Shown here: positions 45,214-54,139 of the stretch, one piece after another
Numbering within the stretch: the stretch's first letter is position 1
Layout of the letters: every line of letters begins with the position of its first letter
NCBI RefSeq assembly: GCF_902497875.1
Contig: NZ_CABVHY010000016.1
Coordinates: 104,827 to 168,826, forward strand
Direction: 5' to 3'
From: Pseudomonas fluorescens
GTDB taxonomy: Bacteria; Pseudomonadota; Gammaproteobacteria; Pseudomonadales; Pseudomonadaceae
Length of the DNA: 64,000 bases
The notes under the pieces: generated by a model
What the model was told of the DNA's origin: nothing
Databases searched by the model: none
The model's input: the letters and a program-made list of their open reading frames with translations, nothing else
Position numbers and translations under genes: made by a program

Positions 45214-46203
45214 TCAGACTGCTGCGGCCAGATTCGACTCTTGGGTCAGTAATGGTGTCTGCTGATCTTTCAACCAGCGCTCCACCAATGGCCAGACTTC
45301 CGTTTGGGCACTTTTGCTGACCAGCATCTCGACATGGCCAAAATTGTCGCTAAAACCCTGTTCACGCCCCAGGCACACGAACTGCTTGTGTTCACCGCCA
45401 AACTGATCGAAAAGTTTACGGCAGGCCCACGTCGGATCCTGATGATCGCCGGCGGCACTGACCGCCAACACCGGCACCTGAACCTCGGCCAGCCCCGCCC
45501 ACCAATCCTTGTCGGCATCGCCGAAACGGCCGAACAGCCCGTACCAGCGCATGCCTTCCAGGGCCAGGCCAATCGGCTCGTCCTCGGGGCCGCGTTTGAA
45601 CCTTGAACCGGATATCTGGGCAAAACGCTTCAAAATAAAGCGTCCGCTCCACTCCACCGGTGGAATTTTCAAGGGCCAGTAGGTGCGGCTGACCTGGGTG
45701 CCGAAAAACGCAGCGGACGCTACCGCGGGTTCGCCCAGATACTGGCCACCCAAGGCCGCCGCAAGGGTAATGCCACCCAGCGAATGCCCCAGCCAGTGAG
45801 GAATCTGGCCACTTTGCTCTCGAACGAAGGCGGCAATCGCCGGCAGATCGTAGCGGGCATAGTCGGCGACGCGGTTCTTGCGATAATTCTGATTGCGCCG
45901 AGACAAGCCGTGACCGCGCATCTCGGGAATCCACACATCAAAACCGGCGCGCGCCAGATAGGCACCCAGCCCAAGCCCCTTGGGTGAAAACCAGAAGCGC
46001 CGGTTGGAAAAACTGCCATGAAGCAGGACGACCGGAACACCGCGCACTTGTGGTCCATCGGCCATGCCCAGCCGGGTAACCGCCAGTTCCACGGTGCCAT
46101 CCGGGCTGTTGCCCGGTTTCAAGCGATAGACGTCCTCACTCAGATCGCCACGACGTTCGGCGCTGATCAAGGCCACAGGAAATAGGTTGCTGCTGCTTTG
46201 CAT
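45214..46203 (-). CDS. Alpha/beta hydrolase
   Basis: A 329-residue alpha/beta hydrolase. The nucleophile elbow is GHSLGGITLAAALGG near residue 145, and PVVLLHGSFSNRRFW holds the oxyanion-hole HG. The catalytic acid is likely in VSAAGDHQDPTW, and the histidine in FGHVEMLVSK. No signal peptide is apparent. The start at 46203 (MQSSSNLFPV) is uncertain: the ribosome site is poor and a terminator for ppsA ends only about 14 bases upstream. An upstream TTG adds five residues. The substrate is unknown. Confidence 0.8.
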   Translation of the reverse strand: MQSSSNLFPVALISAERRGDLSEDVYRLKPGNSPDGTVELAVTRLGMADGPQVRGVPVVLLHGSFSNRRFWFSPKGLGLGAYLARAGFDVWIPEMRGHGLSRRNQNYRKNRVADYARYDLPAIAAFVREQSGQIPHWLGHSLGGITLAAALGGQYLGEPAVASAAFFGTQVSRTYWPLKIPPVEWSGRFILKRFAQISGSRFKRGPEDEPIGLALEGMRWYGLFGRFGDADKDWWAGLAEVQVPVLAVSAAGDHQDPTWACRKLFDQFGGEHKQFVCLGREQGFSDNFGHVEMLVSKSAQTEVWPLVERWLKDQQTPLLTQESNLAAAV

Positions 46204-46216
46204 AATGCTCTTGCAC

Positions 46217-46250
46217 AAAAAAGGGCGGCATCCAGATGGAGCCCGCCCTA
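46217..46250 (-). terminator. Intrinsic terminator downstream of ppsA
   Basis: Read on the minus strand, GGGCGG and CCGCCC pair around a partly complementary loop and are followed by six T (A run at 46217-46222). It should end the ppsA message immediately before the hydrolase gene. Confidence 0.8.
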
Positions 46251-46261
46251 CTTGAATCTAA

Positions 46262-46292
46262 AAGCGTCGGTCAGCCAGCGCTGACCGACACT
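46262..46292 (-). terminator. First hairpin after ppsA
   Basis: A perfect ten-base-pair stem, GTCGGTCAGC/GCTGACCGAC at 46266-46289, has loop CAGC on the plus strand (GCTG in the ppsA message). It lies about 15 bases after the ppsA stop. Its T run is short (about four), so it may be a helper or a message-stabilising hairpin ahead of the stronger terminator. Confidence 0.6.
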
Positions 46293-46303
46293 TCATTCAC
46301 ACA

Positions 46304-48679
46304 TCAGACCGGAGCCTGAGCTTCTGCCAGGAAGAACCAGGTTTCCAGTACGGAATCGGGGTTCAACGAAACACTTTCGATACCCTGCTCCATCAGCCAT
46401 TTGGCCAGATCAGGGTGATCGGAAGGGCCCTGGCCGCAAATACCGATGTATTTGCCGGCCTTGTTGCACGCCGCAATGGCATTGGCCAACAGCTTCTTGA
46501 CCGCCGGATTACGCTCGTCGAACAGGTGCGCGATGATCCCGGAGTCGCGATCCAGACCCAGGGTCAGCTGGGTCAGGTCGTTGGAACCGATGGAGAAACC
46601 GTCGAAGAACTCGAGGAACTCTTCGGCCAGGATGGCGTTGGACGGCAATTCGCACATCATGATGATGCGCAGGCCATTTTCGCCCCGCTTAAGACCGTTC
46701 TCGGCCAACAGGTCGATGACCTGGCTGGCTTCGCCCAGGGTACGGACGAACGGCACCATGATTTCGACGTTGGTCAGGCCCATCTCGTTGCGCACACGCT
46801 TCAGCGCGCGGCACTCGAGCTCGAAGCAGTCACGGAACGATTCGCTGATGTAACGCGAAGCACCACGGAAACCCAGCATCGGGTTTTCTTCTTCCGGCTC
46901 GTAGAGTTTGCCGCCGATCAGGTTCGCGTATTCGTTGGACTTGAAATCCGACAGACGCACGATGACCTTTTTCGGGGTGAACGCTGCAGCCAGGGTGCTG
47001 ATGCCCTCGACCAGCTTCTCGACATAGAAACCGACCGGATCGTCATAGCCAGCGATGCGCTTGTCGACGCTGTCCTTGATGTCCTGCGGCAGCCCGGCGT
47101 AATTGAGCAGCGCCTTGGGGTGCACGCCGATCATGCGGTTGATGATGAATTCCAGACGGGCCAGGCCTACACCGGCGTTCGGCAGCTGCGCGAAGTCGAA
47201 GGCACGGTCCGGGTTACCGACGTTCATCATGATCTTGAACGGCAGATCTGGCATGGCGTCGACGGAGTTCTTCTTGATATCGAAGCCCAGTTCGCCTTCG
47301 AAGATGTAACCGGTGTCGCCTTCAGCGCAAGACACGGTAACGCCCTGGCCGTCTTTCAACAGTTCGGTGGCGTTGCCGCAACCCACGACGGCCGGGATCC
47401 CCAGTTCGCGAGCGATGATCGCCGCGTGGCAGGTACGCCCGCCACGGTTGGTGACGATGGCGCTGGCGCGCTTCATGACCGGTTCCCAGTCCGGGTCGGT
47501 CATGTCGGACACCAGTACGTCGCCCGGTTGGACCTTGTCCATCTCGGAGACGTCTTTGATGATCCGCACCTTGCCGGCGCCAATGCGCTGGCCAATGGCA
47601 CGGCCTTCCACCAGCACGGTACCGGTTTCCTTGAGCAGGTAACGCTCCATGACATTGGCCGAGGTGCGGCTCTTCACGGTTTCAGGACGCGCTTGAACGA
47701 TATACAGCTTGCCGTCGTCGCCGTCTTTGGCCCATTCGATGTCCATCGGGCACTTGTAGTGCTTCTCGATGATCATCGCTTGCTTGGCCAGTTCGTTGAC
47801 TTCGGCGTCGCTGAGGCAGAAACGTGCACGATCGGCCTTGTCGACATCGATGGTCTTGACCGACTTGCCGGCCGTGGCCACTTCGCCGTAGATCATCTTG
47901 ATGGCTTTGCTGCCCAGGTTGCGGCGCAAAATAGCCGGACGACCGGCGGCCAGGGTCTGCTTGTGGACATAGAACTCGTCCGGGTTCACCGAGCCTTGTA
48001 CGACGGTTTCACCCAGGCCGTAGGCACCGGTGATGAACACCACGTCACGGAAACCCGATTCGGTGTCGAGGGTGAACATGACGCCGGCAGTACCGGTTTC
48101 CGAGCGCACCATGCGCTGCACACCGGCAGACAAGGCCACCAGCTTGTGGTCGAAACCCTGGTGGACGCGGTAGGAAATGGCGCGGTCGTTGAACAACGAA
48201 GCGAACACTTCCTTGGCGGCGCGAATGACGTTCTCGACACCACGGATGTTCAGGAAGGTTTCTTGCTGACCGGCGAAGGATGCGTCGGGCAAGTCTTCGG
48301 CTGTGGCCGAAGAGCGCACGGCGACGGCCATGTCAGGGTTGCCGGCCGACAGCGTGGCGAACGCGGTGCGGATCTCGGCGTTGAGTTTTTCGGGGAATTC
48401 GGCATCCATGATCCATTGACGGATCTGCGCGCCGGTTTTCGCCAGGGCGTTCACGTCTTCGATGTCCAGCGCATCGAGTGCGGCGTGGATCTGATCGTTC
48501 AGACCGCTTAGTTCAAGGAAGTCACGGTAAGCCTGAGCCGTTGTAGCAAAGCCACCAGGAACCGATACACCGGCCCCTGCAAGGTTACTGATCATCTCGC
48601 CCAGGGATGCGTTCTTGCCCCCCACATGCTCTACATCATGGACGCCGAGCTTATCGAGGGAAACTACGTACTCTACCAA
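46304..48679 (-). CDS. ppsA: Phosphoenolpyruvate synthase
   Basis: A 791-residue enzyme that makes phosphoenolpyruvate from pyruvate and ATP in gluconeogenesis. The N-terminal ATP-grasp-like domain begins VEHVGGKNASLGEMI. The phosphohistidine domain has GGRTCHAAIIARELGIPAVVG near residue 420, where His is the phosphate carrier. The C-terminal PEP-binding barrel contains GICGQGPSDHPDLA. The start is TTG at 48679, with GGAGAG upstream and the expected MVEYVVSLDKLG. It is divergent from its regulator gene ppsR. Confidence 0.96.
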   Translation of the reverse strand: MVEYVVSLDKLGVHDVEHVGGKNASLGEMISNLAGAGVSVPGGFATTAQAYRDFLELSGLNDQIHAALDALDIEDVNALAKTGAQIRQWIMDAEFPEKLNAEIRTAFATLSAGNPDMAVAVRSSATAEDLPDASFAGQQETFLNIRGVENVIRAAKEVFASLFNDRAISYRVHQGFDHKLVALSAGVQRMVRSETGTAGVMFTLDTESGFRDVVFITGAYGLGETVVQGSVNPDEFYVHKQTLAAGRPAILRRNLGSKAIKMIYGEVATAGKSVKTIDVDKADRARFCLSDAEVNELAKQAMIIEKHYKCPMDIEWAKDGDDGKLYIVQARPETVKSRTSANVMERYLLKETGTVLVEGRAIGQRIGAGKVRIIKDVSEMDKVQPGDVLVSDMTDPDWEPVMKRASAIVTNRGGRTCHAAIIARELGIPAVVGCGNATELLKDGQGVTVSCAEGDTGYIFEGELGFDIKKNSVDAMPDLPFKIMMNVGNPDRAFDFAQLPNAGVGLARLEFIINRMIGVHPKALLNYAGLPQDIKDSVDKRIAGYDDPVGFYVEKLVEGISTLAAAFTPKKVIVRLSDFKSNEYANLIGGKLYEPEEENPMLGFRGASRYISESFRDCFELECRALKRVRNEMGLTNVEIMVPFVRTLGEASQVIDLLAENGLKRGENGLRIIMMCELPSNAILAEEFLEFFDGFSIGSNDLTQLTLGLDRDSGIIAHLFDERNPAVKKLLANAIAACNKAGKYIGICGQGPSDHPDLAKWLMEQGIESVSLNPDSVLETWFFLAEAQAPV

Positions 48680-48854
48680 GGTGATCTCTCCACTAACTGT
48701 GTTGGAAAAGCTCAGGACGCCGGCGGCTCAGAGGAGCATTTGCCAGCGTTATGGCCTGGACCTGGAAAATAAGTGAGAATGCAGGCCATTCGAGGCCGGC
48801 AAACCGCGCCTATCATATCCAAGAATTGTCACTAGCTTAAGGCCCAAGGCGCAA

Positions 48855-49673
48855 ATGAAACGATCCGCTTTCTTTATCTCCGATGGCACGGGCATTACAG
48901 CCGAGACGCTTGGTCAAAGCCTGTTGGCGCAATTCGAGAATATTACCTTCAGCAAAGTCATTCGGCCGTACATCGACAACGTGGATAAAGCGCGGGCCAT
49001 GGTACAACAAATCAACAATGCCGCCGAAAAGGACGGATTCCGGCCGATAATATTCGACACCATTGTCAATCAGGACATCCGTGAGATCCTCGCAACGTCA
49101 AATGGTTTCATGATCGACATTTTCTCGACCTTCCTCGCGCCCCTGGAGCAGGAATTGCGCGAGCATTCGTCGTATTCGGTCGGCAAGTCCCACTCAATTG
49201 GCCACAACTCCAATTATATGGAGCGGATCGAGGCGGTGAACTTCGCCCTCGACAACGACGACGGCGCCCGCACGCACTATTACGATAAGGCCGATCTGAT
49301 TCTGGTAGGTGTTTCGCGCTGCGGCAAGACCCCTACCTGTCTGTACATGGCCATGCAATTCGGTATCCGCGCGGCCAACTACCCGCTGACCGAAGACGAT
49401 ATGGAGCGCCTGCAGCTGCCCACCGCCCTGCGCGCCCACCAGCACAAGCTGTTTGGCCTGACCATCGACCCGGACCGCCTCACCGCGATTCGCAACGAGC
49501 GCAAGCCCAACAGCCGCTATTCGAGCTATGCCCAGTGCGAGTTCGAGGTCCGGGAAGTGGAGAACCTGTTCCGCCGGGAAAACATCGCGCACATCAATTC
49601 CACGCATTTTTCGGTGGAAGAGATTTCAGCGAAGATTCTGGTGGAGAAAGGTGTGGAGCGGCGATTCAAGTAA
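48855..49673 (+). CDS. ppsR: PEP synthase regulatory protein (bifunctional kinase/phosphotransferase)
   Basis: A 272-residue DUF299-type protein that inactivates PpsA by ADP-dependent phosphorylation near the catalytic histidine and reactivates it by phosphorolysis. The nucleotide loop GVSRCGKTPTCLYMA lies near residue 150, and the N terminus reads FFISDGTGITAETLGQSLL, as in the family. It is divergent from ppsA across about 175 bases, a typical pairing. A single REP follows its stop. Confidence 0.95.
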   Translation: MKRSAFFISDGTGITAETLGQSLLAQFENITFSKVIRPYIDNVDKARAMVQQINNAAEKDGFRPIIFDTIVNQDIREILATSNGFMIDIFSTFLAPLEQELREHSSYSVGKSHSIGHNSNYMERIEAVNFALDNDDGARTHYYDKADLILVGVSRCGKTPTCLYMAMQFGIRAANYPLTEDDMERLQLPTALRAHQHKLFGLTIDPDRLTAIRNERKPNSRYSSYAQCEFEVREVENLFRRENIAHINSTHFSVEEISAKILVEKGVERRFK

Positions 49674-49695
49674 TTTGTTTTGCCTGTCCGACCGC

Positions 49696-49721
49696 TATCG
49701 CGAGCAAGCTCGCTCCCACAG
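49696..49721. repeat. Single REP, GTGGGAGCGAGC family
   Basis: One inverted copy (CGCGAGCAAGCTCGCTCCCA) lies between the convergent ppsR and mocR-type genes. No second copy is present, although a short GTGGG follows. It marks the boundary between the core ppsA-ppsR block and the sulfur cluster. Confidence 0.8.
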
Positions 49722-49758
49722 GGTTTGCGCATAACCTGTGGGTACTGGCGTGAGGCAA

Positions 49759-51183
49759 TCACAAACTAAACCGCCCTGCGCCCTGCCCCAAGGCCGCGGC
49801 AAGCGCCTCAAATCCTTCGCGCAGCATTTGATCATCGCCCGACGTATTGCAGATACTCGCCCGAATGAACTGCGGTACCGCCGCATGCCCCACCGCGAAG
49901 GCTTCAGCCGTCGAGACCAGGTAATTGCTTTGCTTGAGTTCCGCTTCGATTTCCGAGGCGCGCCATGGCTCCGGGACCTCGATCCAGAAGTGCGGACTGT
50001 TCAAATGCGTCTTGTAGGCAAGCCCGGCCAGCAGATCCTCGACCAATGCCTTGCGACGCCCCATCTCGATAATCTGCTGCTGCAACAAGTGGGCGGCCGT
50101 TCCGTTTTCTATCCAGGCGGTTGCAAGCTCCAGGGTCAGCGGTGTCGCCATCCAGCAGGTGGACCTCAAGGCCGCCGCCAGCCGACTCATCAATGCCTGC
50201 GGTGCATGCAGGTAACCCACGCGTAAACCCGCCGAAACTGCCTTGCTCAAGCTACTGATGAGAATCGTGCGTTCCGGCGCGAAGTAACTGAGGGGCGGCA
50301 GACGGTCTTCAACCAACACGCCGTGGGCTTCGTCTTCCAGGACCAGCAGGTTATGCTCGCGACAAACCCTGGCCACCGCCTCTCGACGCGCAACCGAAAG
50401 CACGGCGGTCGTCGGGTTCTGAATCGTTGGTGTGCAGTAAAGGGCTGAAACCCGGTGCGTGCGGCACACCTCTTCGAGCGCCGAGGGCAGTAAACCTTCG
50501 TCGTCCATATCCAGGCCAATCAACCGAATGCCCAGCATGCGGGCCGCAGTGATCAACCCCGGGTAGGTCAGTTGCTCGGTGACGACCGTATCCCCTGGGC
50601 GTAACAACGCCATCAGCGCACACAGCAAGCCGTGCTGGCCACCGTTGACGCAGATCACCTGATCGGCGCTCGGGGAAAACTCACTCTGCTTCAACCAGTG
50701 CGCGCCAGCGGCACGATAGCGCGGCAATCCCGCGTCCGGGGTATAGAGACTGATGTCTTGCAGCACCTTGGGGTTGTTGGCCAAGGCTTGAAGACTCTGT
50801 GCCAAAAAGGCGGTTTCCTGACCGGGAATGTGGGTGTTGCGGCTCATGTCGAAATACTGCCGGGGTTCCTCGCTGACATTGCGAAAGCCCTCATCGCGTT
50901 TGCGCTCCAGCCCACGCTTGCGAACAAAGGTGCCATCACCGACCCGCGCCACCACCAACCCGAGCTTCTCCAACTCACCGTACGCGCGGCTGATGGTGCC
51001 AATGGTCACGCCGAGATTGTCCGCCAGCGTCCTGTGGGGGGGAAGCTTGCAGCCGGGCTCGATCAGGCCATCGAGGATCCCCGTTTCTATGGCGTCGGAC
51101 AGTCGCTTGTACTTCACGCCCTGCCCGTTCGAAAGCCCCTCTCGAACAATTGACACCATGTCAATATTTGTTTTGACAGCCAT
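49759..51183 (-). CDS. MocR/PdxR-type regulator (GntR helix fused to aminotransferase fold)
   Basis: A 474-residue regulator. Residues about 24-90 form a GntR winged helix (VKYKRLSDAIETGILDGLIEPGCKLPPHRTLADNLGVTIGTISRAYGELEKLG). The rest is a type I aminotransferase fold with a PLP lysine at about residue 314 in LISSLSKAVSAGLRVGYL. Such regulators sense amino acids or PLP. It is divergent from the six-gene cysteine/sulfur-carrier operon and so is probably its regulator; an amino acid related to cysteine or serine is a fair guess. The ATG at 51183 has AGGG six bases upstream; the adjacent upstream ATG at 51186 is also possible. Confidence 0.88.
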   Translation of the reverse strand: MAVKTNIDMVSIVREGLSNGQGVKYKRLSDAIETGILDGLIEPGCKLPPHRTLADNLGVTIGTISRAYGELEKLGLVVARVGDGTFVRKRGLERKRDEGFRNVSEEPRQYFDMSRNTHIPGQETAFLAQSLQALANNPKVLQDISLYTPDAGLPRYRAAGAHWLKQSEFSPSADQVICVNGGQHGLLCALMALLRPGDTVVTEQLTYPGLITAARMLGIRLIGLDMDDEGLLPSALEEVCRTHRVSALYCTPTIQNPTTAVLSVARREAVARVCREHNLLVLEDEAHGVLVEDRLPPLSYFAPERTILISSLSKAVSAGLRVGYLHAPQALMSRLAAALRSTCWMATPLTLELATAWIENGTAAHLLQQQIIEMGRRKALVEDLLAGLAYKTHLNSPHFWIEVPEPWRASEIEAELKQSNYLVSTAEAFAVGHAAVPQFIRASICNTSGDDQMLREGFEALAAALGQGAGRFSL

Positions 51184-51251
51184 CATTCGCCCTAATAGTG
51201 TGGTTTAAACAGGTTCAATTATTGGATGAAGCCTTCAATATAGAGGTCAAT
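51150..51251. promoter_or_regulatory. Repeat-rich control region of the mocR/sulfur operon pair
   Basis: Over the 5' end of the regulator gene, half-sites form TTGACA-N3-TGTCAA-N8-TTGACA at 51150-51178. In the intergenic gap, TTCAAT occurs at 51214-51219 and 51234-51239, twenty bases apart, with a related GTCAAT at 51246-51251. TGAAGCCTTCA is a dyad at 51227-51237. MocR-type proteins usually bind direct repeats two turns apart, which suits the TTCAAT pair. No promoter was assigned with confidence. Confidence 0.45.
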
Positions 51252-51276
51252 TCCATCTCATGGAAGAAATGTCGCC

Positions 51277-52221
51277 ATGCCAATGTCCGCCGTCATCGAA
51301 AATAGTGAAAAGACTCAAAAACAGTGGCTGGCGGGTGCCATCACCAGTGTGCTGTTCCTGATTGTGTGCCTGAGCTGGGGAACCACCTGGCTGGGCATCA
51401 AGATCGCCGTGGAAAGCGTGCCGCCGCTGACCTCCGCGGGGTTGCGCTTTCTGATCGCCTTTCCATTGTTCCTGTGCTTCGCCAAAGTGCGTCGCGAACC
51501 GGTGTTGTTCCCCAGGGAAAGCCGCTGGTTCTTTGTGTTTGTTACGCTGACCTACTTCAGCGTTCCCTACTACTTGCTCAACTACGGTGAAATGCACGTT
51601 TCTTCGGGGCTCACGGCGCTGCTGTTCAGCTGCATGCCGGTGTTCATCCTGATTTTTTCCGCGCTGTTTCTGCGCGAAAAAATCTACTTTTCCCAAGTCA
51701 TCGGCATCGGCATCGGGTTTGGCAGCCTGTACATGATCATCCGCAGTCAGGGATTGCACCTGGACCATGCCGAGTTCCTGGGGGTCATTGCGATCCTCGC
51801 CGCGGCCGTGATGCACGCTCTGTGCTACGTGATCACCAAGCAGAAAGGCAGCGCCATCAGCGTCATCACCTACAACACCCTGCCCATCGGCATCGCCGGC
51901 CTGATGCTGTTCGTTGCCGGGTTGTACTTCGAAACGCCGATGTTCAGTGACATTACGCTGCGCTCCTGGAGTGCCCTGTTCTATCTCGGGCTGGTCGCTT
52001 CGGTCGGCGGCTTCATCGTCTACTTCATGCTGCTCAAGCGCCTGAGCCCGATCATCCTGTCCTTCGTATTCATTATTTTTCCGGTGTTCGCCGTGGTCAT
52101 CGGTTCCTGGTACGAAGGCCAGCCGATCTCCAAAGACCTGATGATCTATTCGGCAGTTCTGTTGGCGGGGTTCGCAATCACCAAACTCCCGGTCGAAAAA
52201 CTGCTGGCCAAAAAGAACTGA
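51277..52221 (+). CDS. EamA/DMT family exporter
   Basis: A 314-residue inner membrane protein with ten predicted helices and two EamA repeats (CLSWGTTWLGIKIAVESVPPL and ISVITYNTLPIGIAG ... SPIILSFVFIIFPVFAVVIGSWYEGQ). The drug/metabolite transporter superfamily includes cysteine and O-acetylserine exporters (the EamA group), which fits the downstream cysteine genes. It is the first gene of the operon, 24 bases before the JAMM protease gene. The substrate is inferred from context only. GGAAG lies about 10 bases before the ATG at 51277. Confidence 0.85.
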   Translation: MPMSAVIENSEKTQKQWLAGAITSVLFLIVCLSWGTTWLGIKIAVESVPPLTSAGLRFLIAFPLFLCFAKVRREPVLFPRESRWFFVFVTLTYFSVPYYLLNYGEMHVSSGLTALLFSCMPVFILIFSALFLREKIYFSQVIGIGIGFGSLYMIIRSQGLHLDHAEFLGVIAILAAAVMHALCYVITKQKGSAISVITYNTLPIGIAGLMLFVAGLYFETPMFSDITLRSWSALFYLGLVASVGGFIVYFMLLKRLSPIILSFVFIIFPVFAVVIGSWYEGQPISKDLMIYSAVLLAGFAITKLPVEKLLAKKN

Positions 52222-52245
52222 TCCACCTGACTTCGCGAGAGAAAC

Positions 52246-52680
52246 ATGGACGGCCTCTGCACCCAAGCACTTGAGCAGATCTATCGACACGCCATCAGCA
52301 CCTACCCCGACGAGTGCTGCGGGTTTGTGTTCAAAAATGGCAGCGTCTACATCGGCGAGAACATTCAGAACGAGCTGCACCGGCGCAACCCCGAGGTCTA
52401 TCAGCGCACCGCAGCCGAGGGCTACACCTTCTCGGTGGCCGATACGTTAATGATGAACAAGAGCTTTCGCAGCGATAACCCCGTTACGGTCATCTATCAC
52501 TCGCACCCCGATGTCGGTGCGTATTTCAGCCACGAGGACCAGGACAAGGCCCTGTTCATGGGCGAACCGATTTATCCGGTCAGCTACCTGGTCATCGATG
52601 TCCGTGACGGCACGGCATCCGGTTCCAAACTGTTCGAATGGAATGGTCAGAGTTTTATTTGCAGCCAGGCGTTTTCTTGA
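52246..52680 (+). CDS. JAMM/MPN+ metalloprotease (Mec+-like)
   Basis: A 144-residue JAB/MPN-type zinc protease. The catalytic set is complete: Glu23 (PDECCGF), His85 and His87 (HSHP), Ser95 and Asp98 (SHED), the HxHP-x6-SxxD pattern. Bacterial relatives include Mec+ of Mycobacterium, which frees cysteine from the carrier CysO, and QbsD, which trims the carrier QbsE. The next gene encodes a ubiquitin-like carrier fused to its E1 enzyme, so the substrate is probably that fusion, its cysteine adduct, or both. Confidence 0.9.
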   Translation: MDGLCTQALEQIYRHAISTYPDECCGFVFKNGSVYIGENIQNELHRRNPEVYQRTAAEGYTFSVADTLMMNKSFRSDNPVTVIYHSHPDVGAYFSHEDQDKALFMGEPIYPVSYLVIDVRDGTASGSKLFEWNGQSFICSQAFS

Positions 52681-52711
52681 AACCACCACCGACCTACACA
52701 CGGAGTTGCGC

Positions 52712-54127
52712 ATGAACGCTGTCTCTTTCCCCGACATCCTGGCTCGCATCGCAAAATTGCCCGATTCGCAACTTGAAGGCAGCGGCACGACGTTGCGCGA
52801 AGTGCTCGAAAGCATCTGCACCGAGCACCCGCAACTGCGCGCGCACCTCCAATACGAGAACAATCAATTCAAGGAACATTTTCTGTTTACCGCCGATGGC
52901 GAGCTGATTGAACCCGATGATGCATTCCCCGCGGGCGGCACTATCGACGTCCTGCTCGCCACGTCCGGCGGCATCGATCAGGACCGCTTGAGCAATGAGG
53001 AAGTCCAGCGCTATGTGCGGCACATCACCCTGCCGGGCGTCGGCCGCGAAGGTCAGCTGAAGCTGAAAAACGCCAGGGTGCTGGTCATTGGCACCGGCGG
53101 CCTGGGCTCGCCGGTGTGCATGTACCTGGCCGCTGCCGGCATCGGCACACTGGGGCTGGTCGACTTCGACGTGGTGGAAAGCAGCAACCTGCAACGGCAA
53201 ATCGTGCATGGCAAAAGCACCTTGGGCCTGCCCAAAGTCGAGTCGGCGAAAAGACGCCTGCAAGACCTCAACGAACATATCCAGATCAACGCACATAACA
53301 CGGCGCTGAACACTGACAACGCCCTGGAACTGATCGGGCAGTACGACGTGGTCGTCGACGGTACCGATAACTTCTCGACGCGCTACCTGATCAACGATGC
53401 TTGCGTCGAACTGGGTAAGCCGTTGGTCTATGGGTCGATTTACCGTTTTGACGGGCAGATCAGTGTCCTCAACTATCGCGGCGGCCCCTGTTATCGCTGC
53501 CTGTTTCCGAAAAGCCCACCTGCGGAACTGGCGCCCAATTGCAGCGCCGGCGGAGTGATCGGTGTCCTGCCCGGCGTTGTCGGAATGATCCAGGCCACCG
53601 AAGCGATCAAGTTGATCATTGGCATCGGCGAACCTTTGGTCGGGCGCCTGATGTGTTTCGATGCGCTAGCGATGAATTTCTCTGAAATACGCTTCAAACG
53701 GCGAGCCGATTGCCCGTGCTGCTCGACCCTGCGCACCGGCCAGCTTGCCGAACAAACCGCCGTCAGCTGCGCCAGCGCGGTGCCGACAACGCCGACACTG
53801 GCCGAGGAACGCTACATAAAGCCGCGCCTGCTCAAGCAACTGCTGGAATGCAGGGGCCAGGCCCACATTTTGCTGGATGTTCGCGACGCCACCGAGCTGG
53901 AAGTCTGCCAATTGCCCGGCGTACTGCATATCCCGCTGGAAGATCTGGAAACCCGACTCGACTCCCTCGATCGCGACCATCACCACTACGTCATCTGTTA
54001 CGCCGGCAAACGCGCCGAACGTGCCGCAAGCACCTTGCTCGCGGCAGGTTTCGCCAATACCCGGGTCCTTGAAGGCGGCATGCAACGCTGGGTTCGTGAC
54101 GTCGAACCCGACATGCCTTTGTATTGA
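52712..54127 (+). CDS. Ubiquitin-like sulfur carrier-E1-rhodanese fusion
   Basis: A 471-residue three-domain protein. Residues 1-87 are a MoaD/ThiS/CysO-type carrier ending in Ser-Gly-Gly (Gly86-Gly87). Residues 88-340 are a MoeB/ThiF E1 domain: GTGGLGSP 127-134, DFDVVESSNLQRQ 151-163, DGTDNF 216-221, zinc cysteines 260, 263, 334 and 337, and a conserved cysteine 277. Residues about 365-471 are a rhodanese with active-site Cys429 (CYAGKR). It should adenylate the carrier tail and load sulfur as a thiocarboxylate. The carrier's diglycine is internal, only five residues before the E1 LSNEEVQRY start, so cleavage seems needed. The start at 52712 has GGAG upstream. Confidence 0.93.
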   Translation: MNAVSFPDILARIAKLPDSQLEGSGTTLREVLESICTEHPQLRAHLQYENNQFKEHFLFTADGELIEPDDAFPAGGTIDVLLATSGGIDQDRLSNEEVQRYVRHITLPGVGREGQLKLKNARVLVIGTGGLGSPVCMYLAAAGIGTLGLVDFDVVESSNLQRQIVHGKSTLGLPKVESAKRRLQDLNEHIQINAHNTALNTDNALELIGQYDVVVDGTDNFSTRYLINDACVELGKPLVYGSIYRFDGQISVLNYRGGPCYRCLFPKSPPAELAPNCSAGGVIGVLPGVVGMIQATEAIKLIIGIGEPLVGRLMCFDALAMNFSEIRFKRRADCPCCSTLRTGQLAEQTAVSCASAVPTTPTLAEERYIKPRLLKQLLECRGQAHILLDVRDATELEVCQLPGVLHIPLEDLETRLDSLDRDHHHYVICYAGKRAERAASTLLAAGFANTRVLEGGMQRWVRDVEPDMPLY

Positions 54128-54139
54128 CAGGTGGTGGCC

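Noticed and set aside
46415..48511. 698-codon open frame on the plus strand
   Set aside because: It is antisense to ppsA and has low-complexity, arginine-, histidine- and glutamine-rich sequence typical of shadow frames.
51173..51198. TTGACA ... TAATAG as a sigma-70 promoter for the sulfur operon
   Set aside because: The spacing between the two hexamers is only 14 bases, too short for a normal promoter.
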